Shown here one piece after another: positions 43,101-50,088 of a DNA stretch of 64,000 bases. The notes under the pieces are model-generated. The model saw only the letters and a program-made list of their open reading frames with translations, searched no databases and was not told where the DNA came from. The DNA lies in assembly GCA_021155195.1 (NCBI GenBank), contig JAJNPV010000050.1, forward strand, positions 558,001 through 622,000. Direction: 5' to 3'. The position numbers and the translations under genes are program-made. Numbering within the stretch: the first letter of the stretch is position 1; the number at the start of each line of letters is the position of its first letter. The DNA comes from Ohtaekwangia sp. (GTDB taxonomy: Bacteria > Bacteroidota > Bacteroidia > Cytophagales > Cyclobacteriaceae).

Positions 43101-43870
43101 AACTTAAAACCATTCTTTGCCAAGCGATCTTCAACCAGCTTTTCATGGACTGGATTCTTATAACTATTAAGAAACGCAACAGCAACAGAAGCGCAATCTG
43201 TTTTCTTTAATTGATTGATAGCTTTACTTATTGATGAGCGGGAAAGTGACATAAGAATGGTACCATCCGATTCAATTCGTTCATCTATTTCAATTACAGT
43301 TTTATAGAGCGGTAATTCTTTTATTATTTGTAAAGCGAACAAATCGTTGCGCTGCTGGGAGCCAATTAAAAGTAAATCCTTAAAACCTTTTGTGATTAGT
43401 AAGGCAGTGTTCGCACCTTTTCTTTCAAGTAATGCGTTGGTGCCACGGGTAGAGCCCAACTTCATTTCAATATTTGGGAATGATTGATTGAAGCCGGTTT
43501 CCGTAAGGAGTCGGGTGGCAAAAACGGGAACCTCTTCTTCCGAAGAAATTTCAAATGTTGTACCTGCTTTGATCGATTCTTTAACTGATCTGCTTAAGTA
43601 GATAATTGATTTTTCTAAATCTACTTTTTCGATACGCGCTATTACTTTCTTCTTATCAAGGAAGGTAATCGCAAAGCCAATGAAAATGTCCTGGCTTACC
43701 GGCCATTGTAGTTGTACCTCTAAAACCTGGGGATTTTTTTGGCGAATTACTTTTCCTTTCAGCACACTACTGCTCAGAACCTTTAATCGCCTGACGGTAT
43801 TGGTTGGGCTGTGTGCAATGCAATCTGTAAATGTACCACCTGTATCAACCCAGATTTTCCACGAATCCAT
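40088..43870 (-). CDS. Fused hydantoinase/5-oxoprolinase (HyuA-HyuB), ATP-dependent
   Basis: The 1260-residue protein (ATG at 43870; a GTG one codon earlier is possible) combines both subunits of the hydantoinase/oxoprolinase family. Residues 1 to about 735 form the HyuA half (VDTGGTFTDC at the start; SAGGGLVD-like SAGGLVDA; GGTSTDVSLY; GPACYGSGGPLTITDVN). The rest, from about 760, is the HyuB half (AIAHEMGALLQRTSFSVNVKERLDFSCAVMD, GDVIITNHPAYGGSHLPD). The enzymes hydrolyse 5-oxoproline or hydantoins, or related N-methylhydantoins, with ATP. Eukaryotic 5-oxoprolinase has the same one-chain layout. The exact substrate is unknown. Confidence 0.9.
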   Translation of the reverse strand: MDSWKIWVDTGGTFTDCIAHSPTNTVRRLKVLSSSVLKGKVIRQKNPQVLEVQLQWPVSQDIFIGFAITFLDKKKVIARIEKVDLEKSIIYLSRSVKESIKAGTTFEISSEEEVPVFATRLLTETGFNQSFPNIEMKLGSTRGTNALLERKGANTALLITKGFKDLLLIGSQQRNDLFALQIIKELPLYKTVIEIDERIESDGTILMSLSRSSISKAINQLKKTDCASVAVAFLNSYKNPVHEKLVEDRLAKNGFKFITASHKISQQIKILPRTETAVANAYLNPVINTYVSNIQRGIENASLKIMTSAGGLVDATNFHPKDSLLSGPAGGVVGAATAAKLSEIKNLITFDMGGTSTDVSLYNNQYAYRYESKVGEIKILSPSLSIETIAAGGGSICDFDGFRLTVGPHSAGASPGPACYGSGGPLTITDVNLLLGRADARLFSIPLYPKKSEEALELLVKKIKSATGRRPRKETLLESFLLIANEKMAEAIKKVSVQQGHDPSDFTLLTFGGAGGQHACEIANLLGMKKILIPYDAGLLSAYGIGHAKIEHFEEKLLLQKLAVVEDQFENHFKELYQQGTTKLMADGFTPEGIKRSKHLVFLRFNGQESTIETNYTSRNALRKEFKKKYQSLYGHWLANREIEVESIRLILTIDQAQEKNKKTSTISYSPKADKEIQLFVNSVWKKAKVYRWESLRPGAMVKGPGLVVSENSTTLVAPNWRFNLDSHNHGMLTSINQIEILKKENSKEAALELFSNRFTAIAHEMGALLQRTSFSVNVKERLDFSCAVMDSQGYLVVNAPHIPVHLGSMGICVREVAKVLPMRSGDVIITNHPAYGGSHLPDVTLIKPVFINKKLIGYVAARAHHAEIGGKKPGSMPADATFLHEEGIIIAPTYLVKQGKPQWTAIRKILTTGKYPSRLPEENLADLNGALAAVNLGDVELKSLCKKYGAAQVSLYMKALREYASNLLRSKINSLSTNIFFAEERLDDGSLLKVKIIIPKKGFLKIDFSGSSDVHAGNLNATPAIVQSVILYALRLWVNKPIAMNEGLMEPVQIILPTGLLNPDFRKEKLPAVVGGNTEVSQRLTDTLLKALGLVACSQGTMNNFLFGNRRFGFYETICGGIGAGSGFDGTDAVHSHMTNTRITDPEILELRYPVRLERFEIRSNSGGKGKWKGGNGVEREITFKEPMEVNILSQHRVEKPYGLHGGQPGKRGRQTLITSDNAIINLKGMDSVAVKPGDKILIQTPGGGGYGKEKAPSR

Positions 43871-43872
43871 CA

Positions 43873-44346
43873 CTAGTTGATTGTAAGAATAACCTGTTTT
43901 TTGGTCATCCGAATGCCGAGCGCTTTGGTAAACTTAGCAGAACCATCGGGACGTTCGCGGGTAAATGGTTTGGTATAGAGCACTGAGTCTGTCCCCATCT
44001 TTTGAATATTATCAGATGCCTGCACATCGGTCTGATAGGCTTCTAAAAGTTGCTTTTCAATGGCGCGTAGCGAATTATTCTCGGGCTGCAACGAAATTAT
44101 TTCAACGTTAAAAACCTGACTTATGGAATCAAGAAAAGATTGATTGGTAAGTGTTTTGTCTTTTTTCTCGATGATTGCGGCCACCTGTCTTCCATATTGA
44201 AAGGCAGCTTCGGTAATTTGCGCTTCGGTTACTTTTTTAATTTCACTGTTCTCCATTTCTTCTTTTATTTTTTTTCGCTGATTGTCGGAAAGCGTTCCCG
44301 TGCACGAAATCCAAAAGAGACAAGAAATAAATAATGCGTATTTCAT
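43873..44346 (-). CDS. Lipoprotein of unknown function
   Basis: The 157-residue product has a lipoprotein signal (FWISCTG, Cys 15). The mature part is helical and Lys/Glu/Gln-rich, with no recognised catalytic motif. The arrangement of short helices followed by SVLYTKPFTRERPDG and a C-terminal strand KKQVILTIN faintly resembles a periplasmic DUF3365/Tll0287-like heme-sensor domain, but the CxxCH signature is absent, so I leave it unassigned. The stop overlaps the region of the hydantoinase start (2 bases from the ATG), so the two form an operon. Confidence 0.7.
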   Translation of the reverse strand: MKYALFISCLFWISCTGTLSDNQRKKIKEEMENSEIKKVTEAQITEAAFQYGRQVAAIIEKKDKTLTNQSFLDSISQVFNVEIISLQPENNSLRAIEKQLLEAYQTDVQASDNIQKMGTDSVLYTKPFTRERPDGSAKFTKALGIRMTKKQVILTIN

Positions 44347-44443
44347 AATAGCAGATAAAGTAGTGCTGCGAAGTTAAAAAGACAAACCGATTTACTGGGC
44401 TTTTGCGACCTGGAATTGATATCTGGCAAGCAGATGATTTTAT

Positions 44444-44451
44444 TAACTTTG
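44444..44451 (+). promoter_or_regulatory. Candidate -7 box (TAACTTTG) of prfA
   Basis: TAACTTTG matches TAnnTTTG, 16 bases before the ATG of prfA at 44468. The -33 region has only a TTG at an over-long spacing. Confidence 0.35.
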
Positions 44452-44467
44452 CAGCCATTTTTAGTGT

Positions 44468-45535
44468 ATGATAGAAAAGTTAAGAGAAATAAAAGATCGT
44501 TTTGAGGAGGTGGGTCAATTGCTCTCGCAGCCTGAGACGGTAAAGGATCAGAAGAAATTCCAGCAGCTAAGTAAGGAGTACCGGGATCTGGAGAAGGTGG
44601 TGAAAAAGTATGATCGCTACCAGGCGGTATTAAATGGCGTAAAGCAAGCAAAGGAAATTTTGCAAAAAGAAAAAGATCCGGAATTGCGTGAGTTGGCAAA
44701 AATGGAGCTTGATGATCTTGACCCAAAGCAAGAAGAATTGGAGGCTGAGATCAAAGAAATGCTGATGCCAAAAGATCCCAATGACGATAAGAATTGTATT
44801 CTGGAAATCAGGGCAGGAACAGGCGGAGACGAGGCGGCAATTTTTGCGGGTGACTTATGGCGCATGTATCAACGCTTTTGTGAACGCAGAGGGCTAAAGA
44901 TGTCGGTAATGGATATTACGGAAGGCACCGCTGGAGGGTATAAGGAAGTGATCAGCAGTATTGAAGGCGAAGGTGCTTATGGTATTTTTAAATACGAGTC
45001 CGGGGTGCATCGGGTGCAGCGTGTACCGGATACAGAAACCCAAGGTCGCGTGCATACTTCAGCCGCTTCGGTGGTTGTGCTGCCCGAGGCGGAAGAAGTG
45101 GACGTAGAAATCAATCCGGCTGATATTGAAGTGATCACCTCCCGATCGGGTGGAGCGGGCGGACAGAACGTGAACAAAGTAGAAACGAAAGTGCAAATGA
45201 CCCATAAGCCTACAGGTATTGTAATCACCTGCCAGGTGGAGCGTTCGCAGCATGGAAACCGTGCCCGCGCGTTGGTTATGCTTCGTGCAAAACTTTATGA
45301 GCGCGAGGTTGAAAAATTACAGGCAGAGACAGGAGCTTCCCGCAAGAGCCAGGTGCGCAGTGGTGATCGATCAGAAAAAATCAGAACCTATAACTATCCT
45401 CAAAGCCGGGTAACGGATCATCGTATTGGGTATACACAGCACAATCTTCCGGCTGTTATGAATGGAGAAGTGGATGAGTTTATCAATCAACTAAAGATTG
45501 CCGAAACTGCTGAGAGAATGGTGGAGGGGAAATAG
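44468..45535 (+). CDS. prfA: Peptide chain release factor 1
   Basis: The 355-residue class I release factor recognises UAA and UAG. The catalytic GGQ is at 231-233 in SGGAGGQNVN. The tripeptide that reads the stop codon (PAT in E. coli RF1) appears as PDT at 187-189. Gly/Arg motifs ERSQHGNRARAL and the C-terminal GYTQHNLPAVM and AETAERM are complete. It lacks the internal frameshift of RF2 and the RF2 SPF motif, so RF1 is secure. It is divergent from the lipoprotein gene at 43873-44346. Confidence 0.97.
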   Translation: MIEKLREIKDRFEEVGQLLSQPETVKDQKKFQQLSKEYRDLEKVVKKYDRYQAVLNGVKQAKEILQKEKDPELRELAKMELDDLDPKQEELEAEIKEMLMPKDPNDDKNCILEIRAGTGGDEAAIFAGDLWRMYQRFCERRGLKMSVMDITEGTAGGYKEVISSIEGEGAYGIFKYESGVHRVQRVPDTETQGRVHTSAASVVVLPEAEEVDVEINPADIEVITSRSGGAGGQNVNKVETKVQMTHKPTGIVITCQVERSQHGNRARALVMLRAKLYEREVEKLQAETGASRKSQVRSGDRSEKIRTYNYPQSRVTDHRIGYTQHNLPAVMNGEVDEFINQLKIAETAERMVEGK

Positions 45536-45549
45536 TTGTCAATTGACAA
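45536..45549. repeat. Perfect palindrome TTGTCAATTGACAA
   Basis: This 14-bp palindrome starts at the base after the prfA stop and is immediately followed by a larger inverted repeat made of the same words. It could be part of the terminator or a protein-binding site. Confidence 0.5.
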
Positions 45550-45551
45550 CG

Positions 45552-45585
45552 CACAATTGACAAAGTAAATGTTTTGTCAATTGTG
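45552..45585. terminator. Inverted repeat between prfA and a convergent lipoprotein gene; possible terminator
   Basis: CACAATTGACAAA (45552-45564) and TTTGTCAATTGTG (45573-45585) form a 13-bp perfect stem around an 8-base loop. A further TTTTGTCAA copy follows at 45595-45601. The AT-rich stem and the tail make a weak terminator; the repeated word TTGTCAATTG suggests duplication within the spacer. Confidence 0.5.
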
Positions 45586-45601
45586 TATTGGATTTTGTCA
45601 A

Positions 45602-46147
45602 CTAGTTCTCTTCTTCTGATTTCTTAATCTGATCGTCCAGAATTTCTTCAATGATTTTCATCTGGCGCTCATCAATGGTCTTATCGGTTTTGGCTTGTTT
45701 TTTCATAAAGCGAAACATGGCGTTCTTCTTTATTTCATAAGCCATAAAAACAGTGTACTTGTTTGCCTTCTTATCAAAATATTTTTGTTCCCCAATTTTA
45801 CGGAGGTCAGCGATGCTGGTGTTCATAGTTTGCCTTACTAAACTTTGAAACTTATCCGCCACATCGGCTGCACGTTCATTCTCGGTTTGGCCGAGGTATT
45901 GATCAGCTACTTGTTTCATGGTTGTGTTCACTTGTCCGGCCAATTGCGCTTTTGCATCTAAATCTGCCTTGCTTCGTGCGATGTTGTCTTGAGAACTTTC
46001 TCCTTTACCTGTTCCACGGAAGAATCTGTTATTCGATTCGTAAGCATTTCCCCGAAAAGGTTCTTTTACTTTTTGTCCGAATGGGTTGCCCCCACACGAT
46101 GCCAGAATTAGTATTACAGCTAGAGAGGAGATCAATTTTGTTTTCAT
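45602..46147 (-). CDS. Lipoprotein, LPP20-like fold suspected
   Basis: The 181-residue protein has a lipoprotein signal (LILASCGG, Cys 18). The mature region has the pattern FRGTGKGESSQDNIARSKADLDAKAQLAGQVNTTMK followed by alternating helices and YTVFMAYEIKKNAM, which resembles the LPP20 lipoprotein group (a small helix-beta fold that binds membranes) as far as I can judge by eye. The C-terminus is a charged coiled coil (ILDDQIKKSEEEN). Function unknown. It is convergent with prfA. Confidence 0.7.
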   Translation of the reverse strand: MKTKLISSLAVILILASCGGNPFGQKVKEPFRGNAYESNNRFFRGTGKGESSQDNIARSKADLDAKAQLAGQVNTTMKQVADQYLGQTENERAADVADKFQSLVRQTMNTSIADLRKIGEQKYFDKKANKYTVFMAYEIKKNAMFRFMKKQAKTDKTIDERQMKIIEEILDDQIKKSEEEN

Positions 46148-46214
46148 AATAAATGGGTTTGTCTGAGCAGAAACTCTACGCCAAATTAGTAAAAATTGTG
46201 CCAGAGTTATAAGG

Positions 46215-46937
46215 TTAAGGAGTAATGGTTAATTGCCACCTAAAAGCCCATTTCCAATCTAATGCATAATTATTTATTTCCGCCCTATGCAAGATAGATT
46301 TCAATTCAGTTTTTGTAAAAGCCCGAAGCACAGATAATGGAGCATCAAATTTTACCATAGCAGATTGAGAGAATAACTTAGTAAGTAGTTTAATAGAGTG
46401 ATAGGCTAATGGGTGACGATGAATATCATTTATAATAATTGCTTTGGAAGTCTGGCTTTTAAGCATTGAAAATAATGATACCAATTCATTTTCATTGAAA
46501 TGATGCATGAAAAGGGTTGCCAGGATAATATCGAACTTTTGTTGCTGAAACTCCGGTGAGAAAACATTTACAGCATGGTAGGAGATATTAAAATCTTTTG
46601 AGTGATCAGCAGCAAAATTGGTAATATTTGAATTGGCATCGAATCCGTGTAGCGAAACCTTTCTACTTTCTTTTTTAGCTAATCGCGCAAGTATGCGAAG
46701 CATTTCTCCGCTGCCACACCCTAAATCGGCAATCGATATAATTTGATCTTTTGGAATTGACTTCCAAATGGACTTTACTGCATTGATGGTAACAGCATTT
46801 CCGCCAAGCCACTGATTAATGAAATCTAATTCACGCAACGTCTGATCTACTACCTCACCCTTGCAATCCAGATCATCCATTATTTCAATGCCTGTTGAAC
46901 GAGAAGTAAAGTCAACGTGATTAAGTGGATTGTCCAT
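46215..46937 (-). CDS. Class I SAM-dependent methyltransferase in a type III PKS cluster
   Basis: The 240-residue methyltransferase has motif I IADLGCGSGEMLRIL (about 69-83; D71). An N-terminal region SRSTGIEIMDDLDCKGEVVDQTLRELDFINQWLGG (in pieces) is, from memory, typical of the methyltransferases that sit beside type III PKS genes in Bacteroidota. Motif IV appears as ILATLFMHHFNENEL. It begins 2 bases after the PKS stop, so the two are translationally coupled. Inferred role: O- or C-methylation of the polyketide, comparable to SrsB in Streptomyces. The acceptor is unknown. Confidence 0.85.
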   Translation of the reverse strand: MDNPLNHVDFTSRSTGIEIMDDLDCKGEVVDQTLRELDFINQWLGGNAVTINAVKSIWKSIPKDQIISIADLGCGSGEMLRILARLAKKESRKVSLHGFDANSNITNFAADHSKDFNISYHAVNVFSPEFQQQKFDIILATLFMHHFNENELVSLFSMLKSQTSKAIIINDIHRHPLAYHSIKLLTKLFSQSAMVKFDAPLSVLRAFTKTELKSILHRAEINNYALDWKWAFRWQLTITP

Positions 46938-46939
46938 TG

Positions 46940-48043
46940 CTAATGGCTTTGAATCTCTAGTATCAAACTCTCCAGGGTAAGACCAGGTCCGAATGCAAAA
47001 CTTAGAATTTTCTTTCCAGCGTCAACACCATTTAAGTTTTTACTTACCTCATTCAACACAAAAAGCACGGTGGGTGACGACATGTTGCCATATTTTCTAA
47101 GCACATCATAAGCCGACTGATTATCTTTTTTTGTCAACCCGAGTTCCTGCTCAATTACCTCAAGGATTTTCTTACCACCCGGATGAATGGCGTAATAGGA
47201 GATATCAGAAAGTTGATTTGAAATTTGAGCGAGAAGTTTTTTGGTGAGATTAGCAATTCCACTTTTGATAACTTCTGGCACGTAAGCGGACAAGCGCATT
47301 TCAAAACCCAGATCACCCACTGTCCAGGCCATATCTTGTTCACCTTCCGGAGCCAGATCGCAAAAAAAACTAACTGGTTTTAAATTAACACCATGGCGTG
47401 CTGTGCCTTCAATTAGCAGCGCTGCAGACCCATCCGCAAAAAGCGCATTAGCCAATAAATTGTCATCTGTAAATTCTTTTTGAAAATGAATGCTACATAA
47501 TTCTGTACAAACAATAAGCACTTTTGCAGTTGGATCAGAGGCGCAATACGTATCGGCAATTTTGATTGCATTAAAGGCTGCATAACAACCCATAAAGTTG
47601 ATACACAATCGCTGAATGTTGGAAGAAAGATTTAGAGATTTCACTAAGTCAATATCTAAACCGGGAGCATACATACCTGTACAACTGACAACGATTAGAT
47701 GAGTAATGCTTTCACTTTTAATGGCAGGCACTTTTTCAAGGCAATCCTCAATTGCATCAAGACTTAATGAAAGAGATTTTTGTTTGAATAATTCAAGGCG
47801 ATCTTTTGTGCTGGGGAGTGGTTCTAAATTAAGATTGTTACTATAAAATTTAAACTCATCTTTTTTGCCATAATCATCAATTATAGAGTGGCGGGTTTCA
47901 ATACCCGAAGCCCGGAAGATGGTTTTGAGTTTTCGGGCATCCAGTTCATTAAGTTGCATAGCATGCACCATAAACTCCGCCAACTGCGACTGATTGAATT
48001 TGTTTATTGGATTGGCTGTGCCAATGGAAGTTATAAAACTCAT
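46940..48043 (-). CDS. Type III polyketide synthase
   Basis: The 367-residue ketosynthase is a chalcone/stilbene-synthase homologue. The catalytic triad is C153 (NFMGCYAAFN), H287 (AIHPGGKKIL) and N320 (RKYGNMSSPTVLF). The motif GxxGPG-like closing (SFAFGPGLTLES) near the C-terminus is present. It extends an acyl-CoA or acyl starter with malonyl-CoA to alkylresorcinol- or alkylpyrone-like products. The long acyl binding pocket cannot be read directly. The gene is divergent from the UbiA-family gene (70-base spacer) and coupled to the methyltransferase gene, giving the core of a four-gene pathway with the FAD oxidoreductase at 50089. Confidence 0.93.
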   Translation of the reverse strand: MSFITSIGTANPINKFNQSQLAEFMVHAMQLNELDARKLKTIFRASGIETRHSIIDDYGKKDEFKFYSNNLNLEPLPSTKDRLELFKQKSLSLSLDAIEDCLEKVPAIKSESITHLIVVSCTGMYAPGLDIDLVKSLNLSSNIQRLCINFMGCYAAFNAIKIADTYCASDPTAKVLIVCTELCSIHFQKEFTDDNLLANALFADGSAALLIEGTARHGVNLKPVSFFCDLAPEGEQDMAWTVGDLGFEMRLSAYVPEVIKSGIANLTKKLLAQISNQLSDISYYAIHPGGKKILEVIEQELGLTKKDNQSAYDVLRKYGNMSSPTVLFVLNEVSKNLNGVDAGKKILSFAFGPGLTLESLILEIQSH

Positions 48044-48113
48044 AAGTTCAAGTATAACAAAAAACCAACCTAACTAGATTCGCATTGTGGTGAATTAATT
48101 AACTTCCCATTAA

Positions 48114-49013
48114 ATGAGACGATCTATGCTCTTAAAATCTACCCTGCTTCATTTACGATTTCCCTTCTCCTTCTTTTTGATGCCGGTGTACTTCTTTGCA
48201 TTAGCTATTTCTCCTAACCTGAATGGAGATCGTTTGTTATGGTCATTCATCATTATCCATATCTTTTTGTATCCAGCAAGTAATGGCTTCAACAGCTATT
48301 TCGATAAAGATGAGGGAAGTATTGGTGGACTTAAAAACCCACCGCCTGTAAATAAAGGACTTTATTATTCATCAATTTTCCTTGATATTCTTGCTATCGT
48401 GTTGGGTATCTTTAAGATAAACCTTTTGTTTGGCGTCATGCTGTTTATTTATGGTTTGGTGTCCAAAGCATATAGTCACCCAATTATCAGGTTAAAGAAG
48501 TATCCGGTTGGGGGTTGGCTTATGGTAGGTTTATTTCAAGGAGCTTTCACGCTTTTAATGTGTTATGTGGGGATTAATAATTACGGTTGGGAAAACCTTT
48601 GGAATGTGCGTGTCCTGATTCCGGCAACTCTTTCGAGTGTTATCTTATTAGGCACCTATCCGATGACACAGATTTATCAGCATGATGAGGATGCAAGACG
48701 AGGTGACAAAACTCTTAGTTTAATGCTTGGCGTGCGGGGCACATTTATTTTTGTGTTGGTTGTCTTTACTTTCGTAACCGTTGGATACGTGGGCTACTTT
48801 TATAAGTTCCACTCACTTTGGTATGCAGAAATTTTTCTGGCCGCGTTAGCGCCCGTTGTATTCTTTTTCCTGAGTTGGCTCTATCAGGTTTGGAAGAATC
48901 CTGCCAAAGCAAATTTTACGAATACGATGTGGTTAAATTTTCTATCGGCATTTTGCTTGAATGGATTTTTCATTTGGTTCTTTTTAGAAACCAGTCACAT
49001 TTTGCAACTGTAA
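48114..49013 (+). CDS. UbiA-family prenyltransferase homolog
   Basis: The 299-residue polytopic membrane protein has about eight to nine transmembrane helices. The first Asp-rich motif region is NSYFDKDEG (N60, D64, D66); the second is YQHDEDARRGDKT (Y188, D191, D193, D198). These match the general NxxxD and DxxxD...GDxT themes that bind prenyl diphosphate through Mg2+. UbiA enzymes attach isoprenoid chains to aromatic rings. The gene is divergent from the T3PKS gene. If active, it could prenylate the PKS product. Confidence 0.85.
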   Translation: MRRSMLLKSTLLHLRFPFSFFLMPVYFFALAISPNLNGDRLLWSFIIIHIFLYPASNGFNSYFDKDEGSIGGLKNPPPVNKGLYYSSIFLDILAIVLGIFKINLLFGVMLFIYGLVSKAYSHPIIRLKKYPVGGWLMVGLFQGAFTLLMCYVGINNYGWENLWNVRVLIPATLSSVILLGTYPMTQIYQHDEDARRGDKTLSLMLGVRGTFIFVLVVFTFVTVGYVGYFYKFHSLWYAEIFLAALAPVVFFFLSWLYQVWKNPAKANFTNTMWLNFLSAFCLNGFFIWFFLETSHILQL

Positions 49014-49186
49014 CTCGGATAAGGGAGTGAGGGTAGTATTGAATACCTATTTTGAAATAAAACGAAACTTTCTCACGATTTATAACTGCTTTCTTACATG
49101 TTACAAACATTCGTCCAAAGCGAATTGAGTAAGTTTTTTTACACTTTTGATAACACATTTTCTTTAGTGGAAGATCGTCATCAGTC

Positions 49187-49273
49187 GTGCCCGTAAAAAA
49201 TAGGCCTGATTGGGCGGAGGTGAAAGATGTTTTGGAGGGGAGAAAACCGATTAGTGAACTTGGCTGTAACTAA
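49187..49273 (+). other. Possible remnant of a small ORF (GTG start, 28 codons)
   Basis: The reading from GTG 49187 gives VPVKNRPDWAEVKDVLEG and then RKPISELGCN before TAA at 49271-49273. It has a natural amino-acid texture unlike the flanking AT-rich spacer. The frame is open upstream only back to about 49150 and there is no ATG. It could be a decayed gene tail. It overlaps nothing except the alternative long N-terminus (49227) of the next ORF. Confidence 0.2.
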
Positions 49274-49277
49274 ACAA

Positions 49278-49568
49278 ATGAAAGTGAAAATCCCAGAGCT
49301 AAATCTAGTTTTCTATTTATGCCTAGTTCTCTCAATTATTATATTTTTACTACCTCCAGAGTTTAAAGTTGCCGTTTATTCACCTAATATTTTAGGGTGG
49401 TTTTGGGTGCTTTTCCTTCTCCCAGCTACTGTAATAACGTTTTTATCATTAATTCTAAGAGAGCTGAAAAATAAGGAAATAAAACGACTCGGAATTCATT
49501 GTGGAATATTCTTACTGGCAATTGCAGTAATAATATTCGTAATTAATAATCCACAGCTTTTTCAATGA
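49278..49568 (+). CDS. Small hypothetical membrane protein
   Basis: From the ATG at 49278 (the upstream ATG at 49227 adds 17 residues with no membrane or signal feature) the product has 96 residues and about three hydrophobic helices (roughly 9-26, 35-56 and 70-88), with a charged KNKEIKR loop between the second and third. No family is recognised. The gene is AT-rich and lies inside the PKS cluster, between the UbiA and FAD genes. It may be a pathway accessory or an insertion with no connection to it. Confidence 0.5.
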   Translation: MKVKIPELNLVFYLCLVLSIIIFLLPPEFKVAVYSPNILGWFWVLFLLPATVITFLSLILRELKNKEIKRLGIHCGIFLLAIAVIIFVINNPQLFQ

Positions 49569-49661
49569 AGTCATACAAGAATACTTTTGAGAAAAGAAGA
49601 TAAACTCGGCCGCTGAAATAAATAGAAGTATAAAAATATTAGATATTAACCAGTTCAGATA

Positions 49662-50078
49662 ATGAAATCTAGTCATCTGTTTTGCGTTTTTTCACTTATT
49701 TCTTCACATGGACTTGCCCAGCAATTCAAAGCTGAGTTTGTTACAAGTGAATGTAGTTTGGCTTGCGGTGCTCAGTTTACCTACAATTCAAAAGTTTCCT
49801 TTGATCAGGACACGCTTAAGTTGATCACATATATTGATGGCAGCGAAGTTGTCTCAAGTCAATATGTTATAGCACAGAATAATTCTAAATGGAAAACCGT
49901 AAATTATGATGGGACTTCTATATTTAAAGTTACTCAGGTTTCAAATTCCTCACTTAAGAGAATAAAACTTGTGCTAAAGAATGGAGATGGATATTTAAAA
50001 ATATATGGCAGGGGGGAATGCGAGATAGAGTTAAAATTAAGTAATGAAAGCAAGCTTACGGCAGATAATAAACATTAA
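49662..50078 (+). CDS. Hypothetical secreted protein
   Basis: The 138-residue protein has a signal peptide (about 1-19, HGLAQQ) and a mature part of short beta strands (QFTYNSKVSFDQDTLKLITYIDGS) with four cysteines (two near residues 31 and 35, CSLAC, and one in GRGECEIEL). A disulfide-bonded exported domain is likely. No family is recognised. The gene is AT-rich, lies next to the small membrane-protein gene on the same strand, and converges with the FAD-dependent oxidoreductase gene (10 bases between stops). Confidence 0.55.
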   Translation: MKSSHLFCVFSLISSHGLAQQFKAEFVTSECSLACGAQFTYNSKVSFDQDTLKLITYIDGSEVVSSQYVIAQNNSKWKTVNYDGTSIFKVTQVSNSSLKRIKLVLKNGDGYLKIYGRGECEIELKLSNESKLTADNKH

Positions 50079-50088
50079 ACTGCTATTT

